64,000 bases of DNA, taken from positions 34,932,427 through 34,996,426 of the forward strand of contig OX442315.1 in the NCBI GenBank assembly GCA_949358305.1. Reading direction: 5' to 3'. The stretch is from Strigamia acuminata. Taxonomy: Eukaryota; Arthropoda; Chilopoda; Geophilomorpha; Linotaeniidae. The position numbers and the translations under genes were made by a program. The notes beneath the pieces were generated by a model. That model saw only the letters and a list, made by a program, of their open reading frames with translations, was not told where the DNA came from and ran no database searches. Of this stretch, positions 1 to 12,100 are shown in pieces. Every line of letters starts with the position of its first letter. Within the stretch, counting starts at the first letter, position 1.

Positions 1-274
1 TTCATACTGCGCATCCCATTCTGTACAGATGATTTTCTAATTCCAGTAGCTATTTAGCAGTGTTAAGCCTTATACTTTACATAATAATGTTAAAATAAAG
101 TATGTAAGCAAGAATAAACTCATTAACAAAAGTAATTTACACCACGCTGCCGACATTTTGTTGCTTTACTTCCTTTATGTGCAATAATGTTAATGTTAAT
201 GTGTTTGAATTTGGCATCAAGATACCTGGCGTAAACTGCAGTAACCATCGTTACCCTATTTTAAAAGTAACCTA

Positions 275-833
275 TACTCTGAGCCGATACAACGTTGTCC
301 TAATTCAAGCCATATTACTCCTAAAGGCTCGTTTACATTGTTGATGCGAACTTTCGCGCATGAAAGTTCGTGTGACAACCCTTCGCACGCGAAATTTCAG
401 AGTACACTTGAAGTCTACTTTTTTGCTTCGCTTGGAAAGTTTGCACGCGTTGGCCAATGACAGACGAGATAGCGTATGTCGTCACCAACTTCACAATTGA
501 ATCAAAATGGCAGCACCACGTTGGACAAGTGAAACGAGACTTCACTTCATCACTTCTCTTTGCTTCATTGAGAACATGAGAAGCAAATTTTTTCATGTGA
601 ATTTTTGGGCGCGACCATTTCGCATGCTAAATTTCGCAACAATGTAAACAGCCTTAACTGTGGAAAAGTAGTTGTTTATTTCCAATTAATTTTAATATAA
701 AGAGTGATTAGAATGATAGATTTTATTTATTTGGTAATAAAAAATTTATTTATTTTTGTTCTGGGCTACTTTTTTGTGCCACTACACCAGTGATACGGCT
801 TGAATTAGGACAACGTTGTATCGGCTCAGAGTA
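275..833. mobile_element. TACTC-family MITE copy 1 (TA-flanked, 37-bp arms)
   Basis: The arms match perfectly from TACTCTGAGCCG inward for about 37 bp at both ends, flanked by TA on each side. The right subterminal part carries GTGCCACTACACCAGTGATAC, shared with copies at 13501 and 14899. It has no coding capacity and contains a nested second MITE at 325-654. Confidence 0.75.
325..654. mobile_element. PIF/Harbinger-like MITE nested in copy 1
   Basis: This is a 330-bp element with TIRs AGGCTCGTTTACATTGTTG and AGGCTGTTTACATTGTTG, flanked by 3-bp TAA duplications (322-324, 655-657). A TAA/TTA duplication and GGCTGTTTACA ends fit PIF/Harbinger non-autonomous elements. An in-frame stretch inside it is not a gene. 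Confidence 0.6.
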
Positions 834-932
834 TAGCAGTGCAGCGCATTACTTTTTGTGACTAACGATGCCAAGCCCACTTGCTTATACATTCCTATCT
901 ATCATAGTGTTTTCTTTTTTCTATTTTTCAAG

Positions 933-1112
933 CATCTATCAACGTCTCCTACAGCTGAGCCCCCACATTTCGTGGCTCAAATCCGCGCAGCAATTCGCCA
1001 AATACAACTTCATCCCTACCCTAGCGTGACTGTATTTCCGGGCAACGAACCGCACATCTTTCGCAAGGACCCCGCTGGACATTGGCTCGCACACAAGAAT
1101 CAATTCAACTAG
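933..1112 (+). CDS. Probable last exon of an unidentified plus-strand gene
   Basis: An open stretch of 59 codons plus TAG begins after a strong pyrimidine tract (TTTTTTCTATTTTTCAAG). It reads in phase 0 from HLSTSPTAEPPHFVAQIRA and ends KNQFN. Base composition is more GC-rich than the flanks and the peptide looks like ordinary globular protein. The upstream exons would be beyond the left edge or too short to see, and a MITE ends 100 bp upstream. A second acceptor, CTACAG at 954, is possible. I do not recognise the protein. Confidence 0.45.
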   Translation, partial: HLSTSPTAEPPHFVAQIRAAIRQIQLHPYPSVTVFPGNEPHIFRKDPAGHWLAHKNQFN

Positions 1113-2950
1113 ACGACCTTTTGTTGTTTTACTCGCAAGAAATGACTTTTCAAGTGGGAACGCATTTTCTTTTTATTATTTGAACTATACAAAAAAAAAG
1201 AACACAAGATCGATGATATTAGCTCGCCATTTTTATTATTATTATTATATTTATACACAAAAAATAGACGAGGCTTGTTGATGATCTAACATAGTGACTT
1301 TTCTTTTAAAATGTATCGTTTTATTAATTGTTTGTTTTCAACCGTCGATTCGGCTTTACACTTAGTCGCATCACTTGAAAAATGGTACGAAAAAACATGT
1401 TGTAGAAAAAACTTGATTTTATCAAAAAAATGGGCGAATCAGAAGGAAAAAACGAAATTTAGATTCGCCCAGTTGTCAGATTTTTATTTTATTCAGCCGA
1501 ATCGATGATAAAAGATTGGGGTCAGTATAACACAAGGATGACATAACATAATCAGCTTCGATTGTAAAGGGAGGACTCGGAGGAAATTAAAAAGGAAGTT
1601 ATGGGCTTTGAAGAAAGAAAGAAAGAAGTGCTAGCTTCGCTTCACTGAGTTCATGCGGTCTATCCAATGATGGAAGGCACATTACTAAACCCTGTACAAT
1701 CCCGCTTTAGTCCCCATCTCCATGTTAAACCAATGGGAAATTAATGTTGCATTTTAGTGATTAAAATGGCTAAACGCCAGTTGTTGTGATTTTTCTCTTT
1801 TTTCTTTCATCCTAAGCAATCACTCCTTGTGTTAGATTTTGGCATCATAATAAATGATTGCAGCAATAAATCTAAATGTTGATTAAGTTACAAAGGCGCT
1901 TGAACCCTTTTGGAATTCTTCATCCAGTGAAATCTCATTAAAACAAAGCTGGAGGGGGCTGGGAGAACAACTAAGTTATTGTGAGGAAAAGAATTCCCCT
2001 GGCTATTTTGCTTTTATTAGTCTACAAAAGGACCAGTCTTTTCTGTTTGCCATCTCTGTATGTGTGGCTTCTTTTGGTGGAGTGAAGATACTGGTAGCCC
2101 ATTACTTTAAAACAATAGTAAGTCATCCGCTTCTTGGAATTCTCATTCTGCGGTTGCTGACTTTTCTGATGGGACTAAAGGTGGGGGCATTTATACTTCT
2201 TCTACAGCCCGCTAGTCGAACAGTAGGCACATTCATAGTCATTTAGGTTTGTTTATATTTTTTTAAACCGATCTAACTGTAAAATTTAACATGTATACGC
2301 TTAGAAAAAGATTACAAAAGGTAATCCCCGCTTAAGGTTAGTTCACATATCCTTAGCATAAAACATTAACAATGTAAAATGTCACTAATAATTGAATATT
2401 TTGCTAAGTTATGACGAAAAATATGAATTGTTGTCAACTAACCTTTACGCTGTCATTTCGCTAAGCGCACACACGTTAAACTTGAGTGAGACAAGCGTAA
2501 GAGCGAGATGCGACAGATTTATAATGAAATCGGGTTGTTAGATAAGGATAGCGTTATAGCAAATCAGTATAAACTCTATTCGTCCAGAGAAAGATAACTT
2601 ATTCTTATAGGTCAGCGGGCAAATTACTGCTGGCTTCGTCATGCAAACAGATTAAAGTCCCAACGACTTGCTCGTTTTATGGAAAGATGGCGCTGATCAC
2701 ATTACAGCACTCCAACTAACAATTAATTCACTTTGAGCAGCCACATTTGTTGCTAAGTCGTAATGTCGAGCATTGAGATTGGCCGAGATGATCGCCTGAT
2801 TATTGGCTTTGTATCAACACACTGGGAACGCTGCCAGCCAATGAGAATAAGTGGAGTTTCTGGAGGAATAGAGTATAGTGAACATGATACAAGAGGGTGC
2901 ACTTGCACAACCTTTGGAATAAGTATTTACGGTAATAAATAACGCATTTC
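1113..2950. other. AT-rich sequence, no supported gene
   Basis: There is presumed 3' UTR after the 933-1112 exon, then intergenic DNA with short ATT and GAAA runs. The ORFs here are short and lack protein-like composition or splice support. Confidence 0.5.
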
Positions 2951-2959
2951 TTTTGATTC

Positions 2960-3302
2960 TAAAGCGCCATAGATTGTAAGACACTGTTTATATGGGAAAA
3001 AAGAGCGTTTTACATTCTAAAGGTGCGTTTTTTTTCTATCGCGGTGCATTCACGCACGGTTTTCTCGCTTAGCTTTACAATGGAGCTTCGCTTCGATTCT
3101 GGTACTCGCGTTAGAAATCGCGCGCGATTCATTTTACCGCTTTGTGAAAATGACAAGGCGTGCGATTTTTGTTTCGCGATTTTTAAAATTCACGCGCGAT
3201 TGACGAAATAATCGCACACGAAAACGCACCTATAGATGCTTCGATTGTACGATGCACTGTTTTTAGATATGTTTATATGGGGAAAAAAGTGCGTCTTAGA
3301 AT
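2960..3302. repeat. MITE-like inverted repeat flanked by ~65-bp direct repeats
   Basis: The core, about 3020-3231, has inverted ends AGGTGCGTTTT / AAAACGCACCT and is rich in GCGCG and CGATT motifs. On either side are related stretches containing GTTTATATGG(G)GAAAAAAG (2986-3019 and 3269-3302). I read this as a MITE inside a small duplication. Confidence 0.45.
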
Positions 3303-3884
3303 CGAAGAAATAAGGGTAGTTCCCCAGGGTAATGAAAACAAGGATGAAGAAAAGAAAGATAGGAAATCAACTAGCTTCAGCTGGTATAGGAGAACGAGGC
3401 ACCTGATTAATTTCCAGACATGCATGTTTACAACATACTACAAGAAAAAAAAACAATAGATAACAGTAAATAATAAATTAAAAAATGTCTGGAAAATATG
3501 ATGGCTATGGTGGTTTGTAATGGTATAATGTTTGGAGTCACCTAGAGGCCAAACGTCGCCCATAAATCAAGATGACCGTTCCACTTCCCCCTGAAAATTA
3601 CCTGTCAGCCAACACCACGAAATATTTATCTGGTCCTAAAATGCACTGACTCTGACTCCCAACCGACTCTGCCGGTCCCACTGGAATTCTACTTTGTTTC
3701 AAATTAATTATGCAAAGGCAGTGTATATTGCCAGGAAAAAATGCTTTTGTTCAAAATGCCTACTGATATTTATCTGGCTTAACATGGATATACCCACGTC
3801 TTGCCGAAGTTAGGATATGTTTTGATGGTTTAGAACAGGTTAGATTAGAACACCGCTATTTTTCCCTCGCAATACACGCTTCTT
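3301..3884. other. No recognisable feature
   Basis: This is AT-rich DNA with an ORF of low complexity rich in Lys and Glu at 3277-3459. I see no splice support or family resemblance. Confidence 0.4.
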
Positions 3885-3888
3885 TTAA

Positions 3889-4316
3889 CCCTTGGAGGCA
3901 TAAGGCTATACAGATTTATGGACAAGCTGTTTCTTTAATAGGAAGATTTTTTTCCTATCCATTTTATTTCGCTGAAAATTTGTGTTTTTGTTTATATGGT
4001 GTCAGACTTTGACGCATATGAAATTTGTACGTATTAGTTGTTTATTTAATTATTTATTCTGAATTGAAATTTTCTGCCCCTTAAAACTCCAGCATAACCA
4101 GTTAACAGCCTTTTTGCATTTACTGGTAGTGTTTAAAACCACCACCAGATGGTTCAAACTTCATAATTATTGCCTTAACATATTGCGCCCTCTATAAAAT
4201 TAGTAGAGAACTACAAAAAAACTAAATTGCGCTTTGACCAATGGACCTGAAAATTGTCCATAAATCCGTAATGCCTTATACGAAAACGGCACATTTTACC
4301 CTTACGCCTCCACGGG
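3889..4316. mobile_element. piggyBac-like MITE (TTAA flanks)
   Basis: The ends are CCCTTGGAGGC and GCCTCCACGGG, each flanked by TTAA (3885-3888, 4317-4320). About 40 bp in, both arms also share the GATTTATGGACAA motif. The interior 4045-4212 is related, in reverse orientation, to 13893-14083. There is no coding region. Confidence 0.55.
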
Positions 4317-4781
4317 TTAAGCAAAATTGAGGTTGGGCAAATTTTAGTTAAAATACTATCGATTATATTGATTAAGTGAGTGCACCTTCTAACTTTAAGC
4401 CATATTTAGGGCGGTAGTTATATTTTGCTATCGACAATTCTAGTAGAGTGACCAATGCACTGTAAAAACAGGTTACGTTCCGGTAGCATATGCTATTCTC
4501 CCTGGTGCTTGATTTTATCGATGGTCATAAGACTCCCGCAGAAATAACATCGAACCGAGGTCAAAATTGATCCAGTTTGGTAGAGAAAGGGTCAAAATAA
4601 CCATCAACCAGCTGCTCCACCTGGCTGAGCTGAGCTGAGCTATCCAAAAACAAGAAGGAGCAAATATACCTTATTTTTGGGAACAAACGGAATAGTAAAT
4701 TTCAGTATACAATAGAAATCTTGCGGAGTTTAACGCTCTACGTTTACATAACTAAACTGATCTACCTAGAACGAGCTTAAC

Positions 4782-5348
4782 CAGGGCTGGATTTCCCATT
4801 AGGCATACTAGGCACGGGGCTTCGGTCTTATGACATTTTAGGGATCTTTGAAGTAACAGGGTAAAGAAAATTTGAAAAAAGATTGAGAGACTGAATAATA
4901 CAAATAAAATTTAAAAATTATATTTTAAAAACATAAATTCACCGTATGGGTGGGTTCAAATTGGTTAATAGATTTTATCTTCAATGTTTTAACTTAATGG
5001 CTTCGTTTTCGCTTAAAGTTAAATCAATTTATTTTGCTAGAACGGCCGGAATTTCCCCCTACCTAGAACGGCCAAAACCGGTCATAATGACCCATTGAGA
5101 AAATTTAATAATTTTTAATGACTAAATAATAAATTAACGTGCAATAATCTAAAATATATATTGGTCCGTTACGTAGATGTAACGAACGCCATCTGGTGGG
5201 TGTTAATAAAACTAATGATGTAAATTTTGCGCGGAAAAGCCTGCTGGCATGTATAAATAAACAATGTTCTGTTATTTTGCAATGAGTAACCAATTTGAAC
5301 GCACCTAATGTCTAACTTTTGGGAGGAAAAGTGCAAAATCCGGCCCTG
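4782..5348. mobile_element. hAT-like non-autonomous element
   Basis: The ends are CAGGGCTGGATTT and, reversed, CAGGGCCGGATTT. The flanking 8-mers AGCTTAAC and TGCTTAAC match at 7 of 8 positions. CAGGG-type ends and 8-bp duplications fit hAT MITEs. Inside, the motif CTAGAACGGCC occurs twice (5037-5080). Confidence 0.6.
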
Positions 5349-5356
5349 TGCTTAAC

Positions 5357-5742
5357 TTACCGTGCAAATTCCCCAACAGAAGGCGTAAGTTGTATGTGCA
5401 GAATTGTACAGGAGATCGCCTTCTACGGGAGACTTTACATTCTACGTTATTAGTGAGTGAAAACTGATTTTGCAAGATCCCAATATCATCGATCGTAGTG
5501 GATTGAAACAATACAAACAACGTCCATTACATAGCAACACCAAACTCCCTCGACATTTACAACATCAATGTTGAATTGTTGATAGTCTATTCTTTTCTGT
5601 TCTTCAATTTGATTGGCCAACAACACAGTAGAAGAAACGAGTGAGTCGCTCTCTCTCTGTTTCACAAAGTGCTGCTATTGAGGATGACGAGAAGAGGATG
5701 AGGTGGGAGAAAGTGACATCTTTGATTCTTTTCTTGGTGTTT
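5357..5742. other. 3' flank of the Ras-like gene
   Basis: This stretch lies downstream of the GTPase stop on the minus strand and should include its 3' UTR. No AATAAA is evident close by on that strand. Otherwise nothing recognisable. Confidence 0.4.
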
Positions 5743-6153
5743 TCAAGACACGGTACATTCTTCGTGAGCTGGGGGTGCATCTGCGGTCGAGTTGCGAAGT
5801 TTAGCAGTCTTGCGACTCGACCGTCGGATCAGACTACGACTACGCGGTTTGAACTTTGATGCGCCGACTTCGCTGTGGTCAGAAGCGGTGGCCGTTCCAG
5901 CCACACTATCTCTGCGTTGGCGAGCGGCAACATCGGCGACTCGGTTGTCGGCGTGCAGCGATCCGTAGGCGCTGGACCGTCGTCTCAGGCCGCCGCTATC
6001 CGCTTCGTAGGTGGCGGTGATTTTGGCCAACTGAAGGAAGGCCCGGAAGACGTCGGTCACTCCGGCGCCCGTGCGCGCCGAGCACTCGAGTATTTTAGCT
6101 CTGATGCGAGGCAACTCGCAGTATACCCACTCGGTTACATCTTCTTTGGAAAT
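5743..6153 (-). CDS. Ras-like GTPase exon 3 (G5, tail, CAAX)
   Basis: This exon is 136 codons plus TGA. It opens with ISKEDVTEW after acceptor CGGTAG, carries ECSAR and then the Ser/Arg-rich tail ending CTVS. It is GC-rich compared with the surrounding intron, as expected for coding sequence. It lies 52 kb from exon 2. Confidence 0.9.
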   Translation of the reverse strand: MSKEDVTEWVYCELPRIRAKILECSARTGAGVTDVFRAFLQLAKITATYEADSGGLRRRSSAYGSLHADNRVADVAARQRRDSVAGTATASDHSEVGASKFKPRSRSLIRRSSRKTAKLRNSTADAPPAHEECTVS

Positions 6154-9100
6154 CTACCGAAACAGAAAGAATGCTATTAGCTATTAACAACTATAAAATC
6201 AAAACACTAAACTCCAGACCAATGAAATTACAGACACAAACCAGGAATGACTAATGCGGACTAACCATGTCGCGACTAAATAAGTGCCCAATTTCTCATC
6301 ACATTAAAAAAACCAGTTAAGGTGAGGTTCGCAGGAGAAGGGGGGGCAAGGGGGGGGCGCTGGCCCTCTCCCTTGCTAAGAAAAAACCCAAGAACACGAG
6401 AAAAACCAAGAAACAGCATTAGTCACTCCTGTCCCCAACGCCTACTCAAAACTGCTAATCACTTAGGAGCAATCTGATTGGCTTTTGGCGACCATGTGAC
6501 AACGAAAATCCAATTTGCTGCCACAATGGCTTGACAATCCAAACCCTGGATGCTATTCACTGCTCAACTGAGATGTAATTACCAACTAAAACGTTAAATC
6601 TAGGAAAATTTCTGGCAATATACGGTAGCAGAAATCTAACTTACAAGGAGACCGCAAGAGTGTGTAATCCACAATTGTTAAAATTTTGTTCAAAATAAAG
6701 TATTGTTATTATCTAAACAGTCAATACTTTCTGTATTTAAATGCACCTCTCTCTCACATTGTTACAAACAGTTACAACATACAATTCTTTACTGTGTGTT
6801 ACATAGTGAATTATGAAGTATGAGTAGTTATGATGTCACATGTCACATGTCCAACTGTAATGATAAAATTGGCCTTTTTACTCAAAAAATAAAAAAGTAG
6901 CGTTACAACACACAGCAAAGAGTTCTGTGTTGTAACTGTTTGTAACAATGTGAGAGAGAGGTGCAATTAAATAAAGAAAGTATTGACTGTTTAGATACTA
7001 ACAATACTGTGGATTACACACTCCTGCATTCTCCTTGTTAGAGTAAATATAACTCCAAATAAAGAGCAGTTGTGAAGAATAAGTAGCAATTGCATAGAAC
7101 TTATTGTGTTTTGTGCACATGCTTATTATTTAAATTTGAATGCTAGCAGAAACAACTAATTTATTTGTTTGTGTTGCATTAAACATTACAACAATAAGCA
7201 TCGCTATTTATGAAATGGAGGACGATTAGATACGTTTTTGCCAATTAAAAATTAGCGTCTGATTCATTACAAATTCCATATTTGGTTTGTTTGGATTGTA
7301 TAATTCTTTTAGTGCATTCGCAATTTTTTTACTTATCATAAGTCAAATAAACAAAAGCAAATTTCCATGAGTAAAATATGATTTTAACTGTGAACACATC
7401 CTCATGTTTAAAATAGAACAATCCTGTAGCCAAAATGCAACAAATAAGACGTCATCATGCAGACAAATGGCGGATTGTTCAATAATGGCTAAATGTGTGT
7501 CGTGGTAGCGAGTTGGAATTTGTCTGCGCAAAATCGTTTAATCGCAATAACAGATGGTGTCTGGGTCACATTTGTACGCGATACCATTGATTCGCACAAA
7601 AATGGCAGATGGGAACTTCTGTAACAATCGTTCTTAGTTTAATCAACACTCGACGGCGATGAATTAAACCAAAGCGCAAAAAAACAACAAGTGAACGTAA
7701 TTAACCACAAGTTCTGCATTTTATCTCCATCTATCGGGTAAATACCAAAGCAATGGCTCCACCAAAAGCTCTATAAAGGCGAATTATTAAATTTGGAGTG
7801 CACAATTGTTGTTTGTATCTACACAGAATTCATTTCTGACAAAATTGATCAAATAAATGCTGTATGGATCTGTCAAAACAGAAATTCGCAATATGATTGT
7901 TGGTGACATGTTGCCCAACTTATATCAGTACACAAAATTGGTTTAAAACTAATTGTAGAATATCTAAGTATTGAAACATGTGCAAACACTTGATTTGGAA
8001 TGCAATTGCTTGGTTTAAAATGTGAAGATTGTATTCATAAACAATTGTTTAATTTTTCTAGAATTGTAAATATCTGTTGAAATATTCAATTTCAAAACAA
8101 TACAGCCCATTTTAAACATTAATTAGCTTTTAAAGCAATACAAATAAATTTCCATTTGTGTGGAACAACTGATAAAGCTAAACAAAAGGAATGTGTATGC
8201 TCAGTGAAGGCCATGCAATGTTGCAATTATCTCCTGGGGTAGCATCAAAATTGTATTTTTTGAAAACAATGAAAATTGCAAAGTAATATTTTAAAACTGC
8301 TTGCACTAGTTGTAGTTTCACTATATTAATAAGTAATCACAGTTAATTAATCCTTGCATGAATTAACCTGTCAAAGTCTAGTACTCATACGCTTTCAGAG
8401 TTTAAATATTTTTACAGTCTTAATTTTTCAACAGCACCATTTCAAGCGGAATGTTTTATCCTCATATTATTCAAAGTCTGATAAATTTGTGGTACTCATG
8501 AAATTGTCACCAGAAAGTTTCCGTACTCTTAAACTGTTTGAGTCATTGTTGCTTGTTTTGCAAATGGCTGGCAATGGCAATAAAGCTTTGTCCGACTTTT
8601 CTGACTTAGTTAATTTTAAAATCAGTTTTGGTTTTTTTGCAAATAAAAAAGCTTTTATTTTGTCCGAAATGCAGGCAAAAATATTAATCTACTAACCTTC
8701 AACAAACAACGTGTTCAATTGTATTAGTTGGGTGTCTTTGTTTGCAACCGGCTGTGACCAGTTGCAAATTTTAGATAAAAAACAAGGGAATTCTGTGTAG
8801 ACAAAATTTATTCAGAGTCTGAAACAATTAAATTTTTCCGTGCACCATTGGGGCCGGAATCAATTCGTTTCCACGTGCAAGGGTGATTCAGAGTCTAAAC
8901 AATATTTTTATGAGTACCACCCTTGGCAGGAAACTTAAGACTTTGATTCCTGTTACCATACCAAGGACGGAATGGTGTTATGAGTACTAGGCTGAAGGCA
9001 GTTCTTTTCGAATGAAAATCTTTTGACGAGGCAAAGCATTGAATCATATTTAAATAATTTTTATTTTATAACTCAGAAACATTACCGTAATAGTCCAATT

Positions 9101-12100
9101 ACACTTGTTTACATCATCAAAAACTGCAAAAAGACAAACCAGAGCTTGAAGTGGTTTATGTCTGGTTTTGGTTTTCGTGACCAAATTCAAAATGGCTACC
9201 ACATCTAGATCGTAGACATTAAGATTACAATTCTCAACAGTCTGTTTCAACAACTTCTCCTCTTTAAGCAGGGTTCATTTGCAGTGAAACGTTGTTGCCT
9301 GCTTTGATCTATGTGGAAATTAATAAATAATTTTGGTTTACGTACTCGCAAATTTGGTTTATTAATTTAAACAACAAAGCTTTTCAACCTTGAAGCCATC
9401 ATCAAGCTTTCTAATGGTGATGACTAAATGAAGGAAAAACCGAGAAAAACCATTTTCCAACTTTTTCTGGTGAAAAAATTTTTATCAAAACAAAATTATA
9501 TATATTAATAATATATATAATTTTGTCTTGATAAAACATCTAATGTGAAAATTAGCACCATTTATGTGGAAATTAGTGCAAATAAAAACCCCTTAGAGTG
9601 GCGATCATTTCCACTTAATGCACTTAAACGGTGGTAATTTATCCACAAATGGTGATTATTTACATTTAAATGTTTTATTTATGTGAATTCACAAGTTTGT
9701 ATATTGCATTTTGATATTTTGTAGGTAAACATTTGTTTCTACTCAATTTCTTGAAAATTAATTTAATGCTGAAGGTTAAATGGTCCATTTAACTGGCCAA
9801 GGCTAAACTTCTACTTTACATTTGGTGTAAGCTTAGTTGACAGTTTGAATGAGCAAAGCAATAGATTAATGTGTTGAACACAGTAAAGATGATGAGATAG
9901 ATCACACAATGTGCCATATGGCACACGGTGTGATCAATGCTTGTTGTGGGGAGTGTTTTGGCCTATGTAACTGCCCAATATAGTTGAAGGTAGGCAAGAA
10001 ATATTTTATAGCTGTTGGTTCTTAAAGTGGCAGTTGGTGGCGCTCTGGTCTACCATCCAAAAATAATTCATGAAAGGGAATACATTTTTGATGTCAACTG
10101 TAAATATGAAGGATGTATTTAATTAAAATCACTAGGCTGTCAAAATAATTAATTGATGAATTGATGTAATTTGGTTTGTACATGTACACCGCGGGCGCAT
10201 TCATAAAGTCGTGTTTAACTTGCAGTTGAATTGCTCAATCCATTTTTACTCCGGATTTGTTAACAAAATCATTTACCATGTTAACATGGTAAAAATTGTC
10301 GCCAAAAAAATTCTCAATTTTCTATGTTGTTTTTCTATTTTCTGTAATATTTTATATTTTTCCAGTATTCCCAAGTTAGGACTAGTTTAAGCCTTTTTCA
10401 TGCATGTGCTATTGTTGTAAGAATGCTTTGCTGGTATGATTAAGTGCTTTCTTTATTATAAGTTTTCTTTGTCATCAAATTGTGTATTGTTAATTCAGTA
10501 AAAGACTTGAATTCACACAGCTCAGCATAGGAAAAGGCGACAATTTTTTTGTCCACGATTGTACCTAGTTATGTGGATAAGTAAAAATTCGGATTTTACT
10601 TTTCTGGAAAACTTATCATGTATACGAAACAGTTTTCTAGAAAAGACAGACTTATTCTAAAAACTAAATTCCGGTTGTACGAGATAGATTTTGGACATTT
10701 TGCGCATTGAAAACTGCATGTAAACACCCGTGCATGTAAATGCACACGGTTATACGGATAAATAACATCCCGATTTTAACGTTTCTAGAAAACTGATTAC
10801 GTGTAAACGTGGTAAGTGATATATATTTTTTTATTTACTGAAAAAGTTTAATGCAAACTTTTCAGCGAAACACTACGTACAAAGTGTATATAACTTATAC
10901 ATGTATTTCCAAAGTAAACCCGCCATTCCACTGGCCCTAGTTGTTTGCAGACGCTAAGAGGAAGTTATTGTCAGTTCCTAGCCTGAGAAGTTTAAGAACC
11001 GCTGTTTTAAAGAGTATGAGAAAGAAAGAAAGAAAATAGGGTTTACCAGCCCAAGTAACAAAGGCCATTCACACAGTCTGAGAAAAATTACTCCAAATGG
11101 AAAAACTGGCATTGAAGATAATAGCTTCAAGAAAGACAAAATGAGAAAGAAGCCTTAAAGAGGACCGTAAACTGTTCTTCCGATGCAAGTTTAATTTATC
11201 TAGTAATCAGGATTCACAAAGCCCATCACAGAGAAACCTATCTACGGTAACAATTCACGGTCTCAAAAGTGGCCATTTTGAGATGTCGTCGTCCATAGGC
11301 AATTCACACAATTTTCTATGCTTTTTACACAAAGGGGGAACATGTATCCTCTGAAATATAATCGAGAAGTAACCTGCTAAAGTTGGCACAACATTGCATT
11401 CAGCATAGTCTACGGACAGACCAATACCCAATTTTTAAAATTTCTCCAAATCTATACCTCAGAATTCTCTGAAAATTGGTCAGTGTGTAGACAAGGTCTC
11501 TTCTAACATCCTACAAAAGCACAGACACCTGAGTCTTGAAGGCTTTATAGTCTAAGTAGCACAATAAACGATTTAACATCACATCAATAAAGATAGAAAG
11601 ATGCTACCGTACTGCCTCATTTAAACGCCCGGATTCACTTAGACGCCGGGCCCGTTTTAACGCCGGGTTTCAAATTGGCGCCGGGTAAACCCGCAATAGG
11701 CAATTATGTCTGCATAACGTATGCACACGTTACGTGTGGTACGGTGAAGGCTATAAATTGCCTTCACTGTTTAGTTGCTACATTGTTTCCGTGTTAGCAC
11801 AGTTATGCCTCCAATTAAAAAAAAGCTTTTGTACGACTTTATATTACTTTGTTTTTCGGATTTTTTTTTTAAACAATTTTTCTGGATAAACGCCTGGTTC
11901 ATTTAACCACCTGGTTTCAAATTACCGCCTGGCAGTCGGCCCAAAAAAAATTTAAACGCCCGGGCGTTTAAATGAGGCAGTACGGTATGTTAAATCGATC
12001 ATCTGTTCTACTGGGAGTGTAACACCTCAAATGTCACGCAACCTAAAAATTTCAATTTGCATTGCAAAAGGCCCAAATCTCCAAATCTGAACTTCAGAGT

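Noticed and set aside
8354-8695. 113-codon ORF
   Set aside because: It lies inside a MITE and is not kept open in the inverted copy at 22230-22844.
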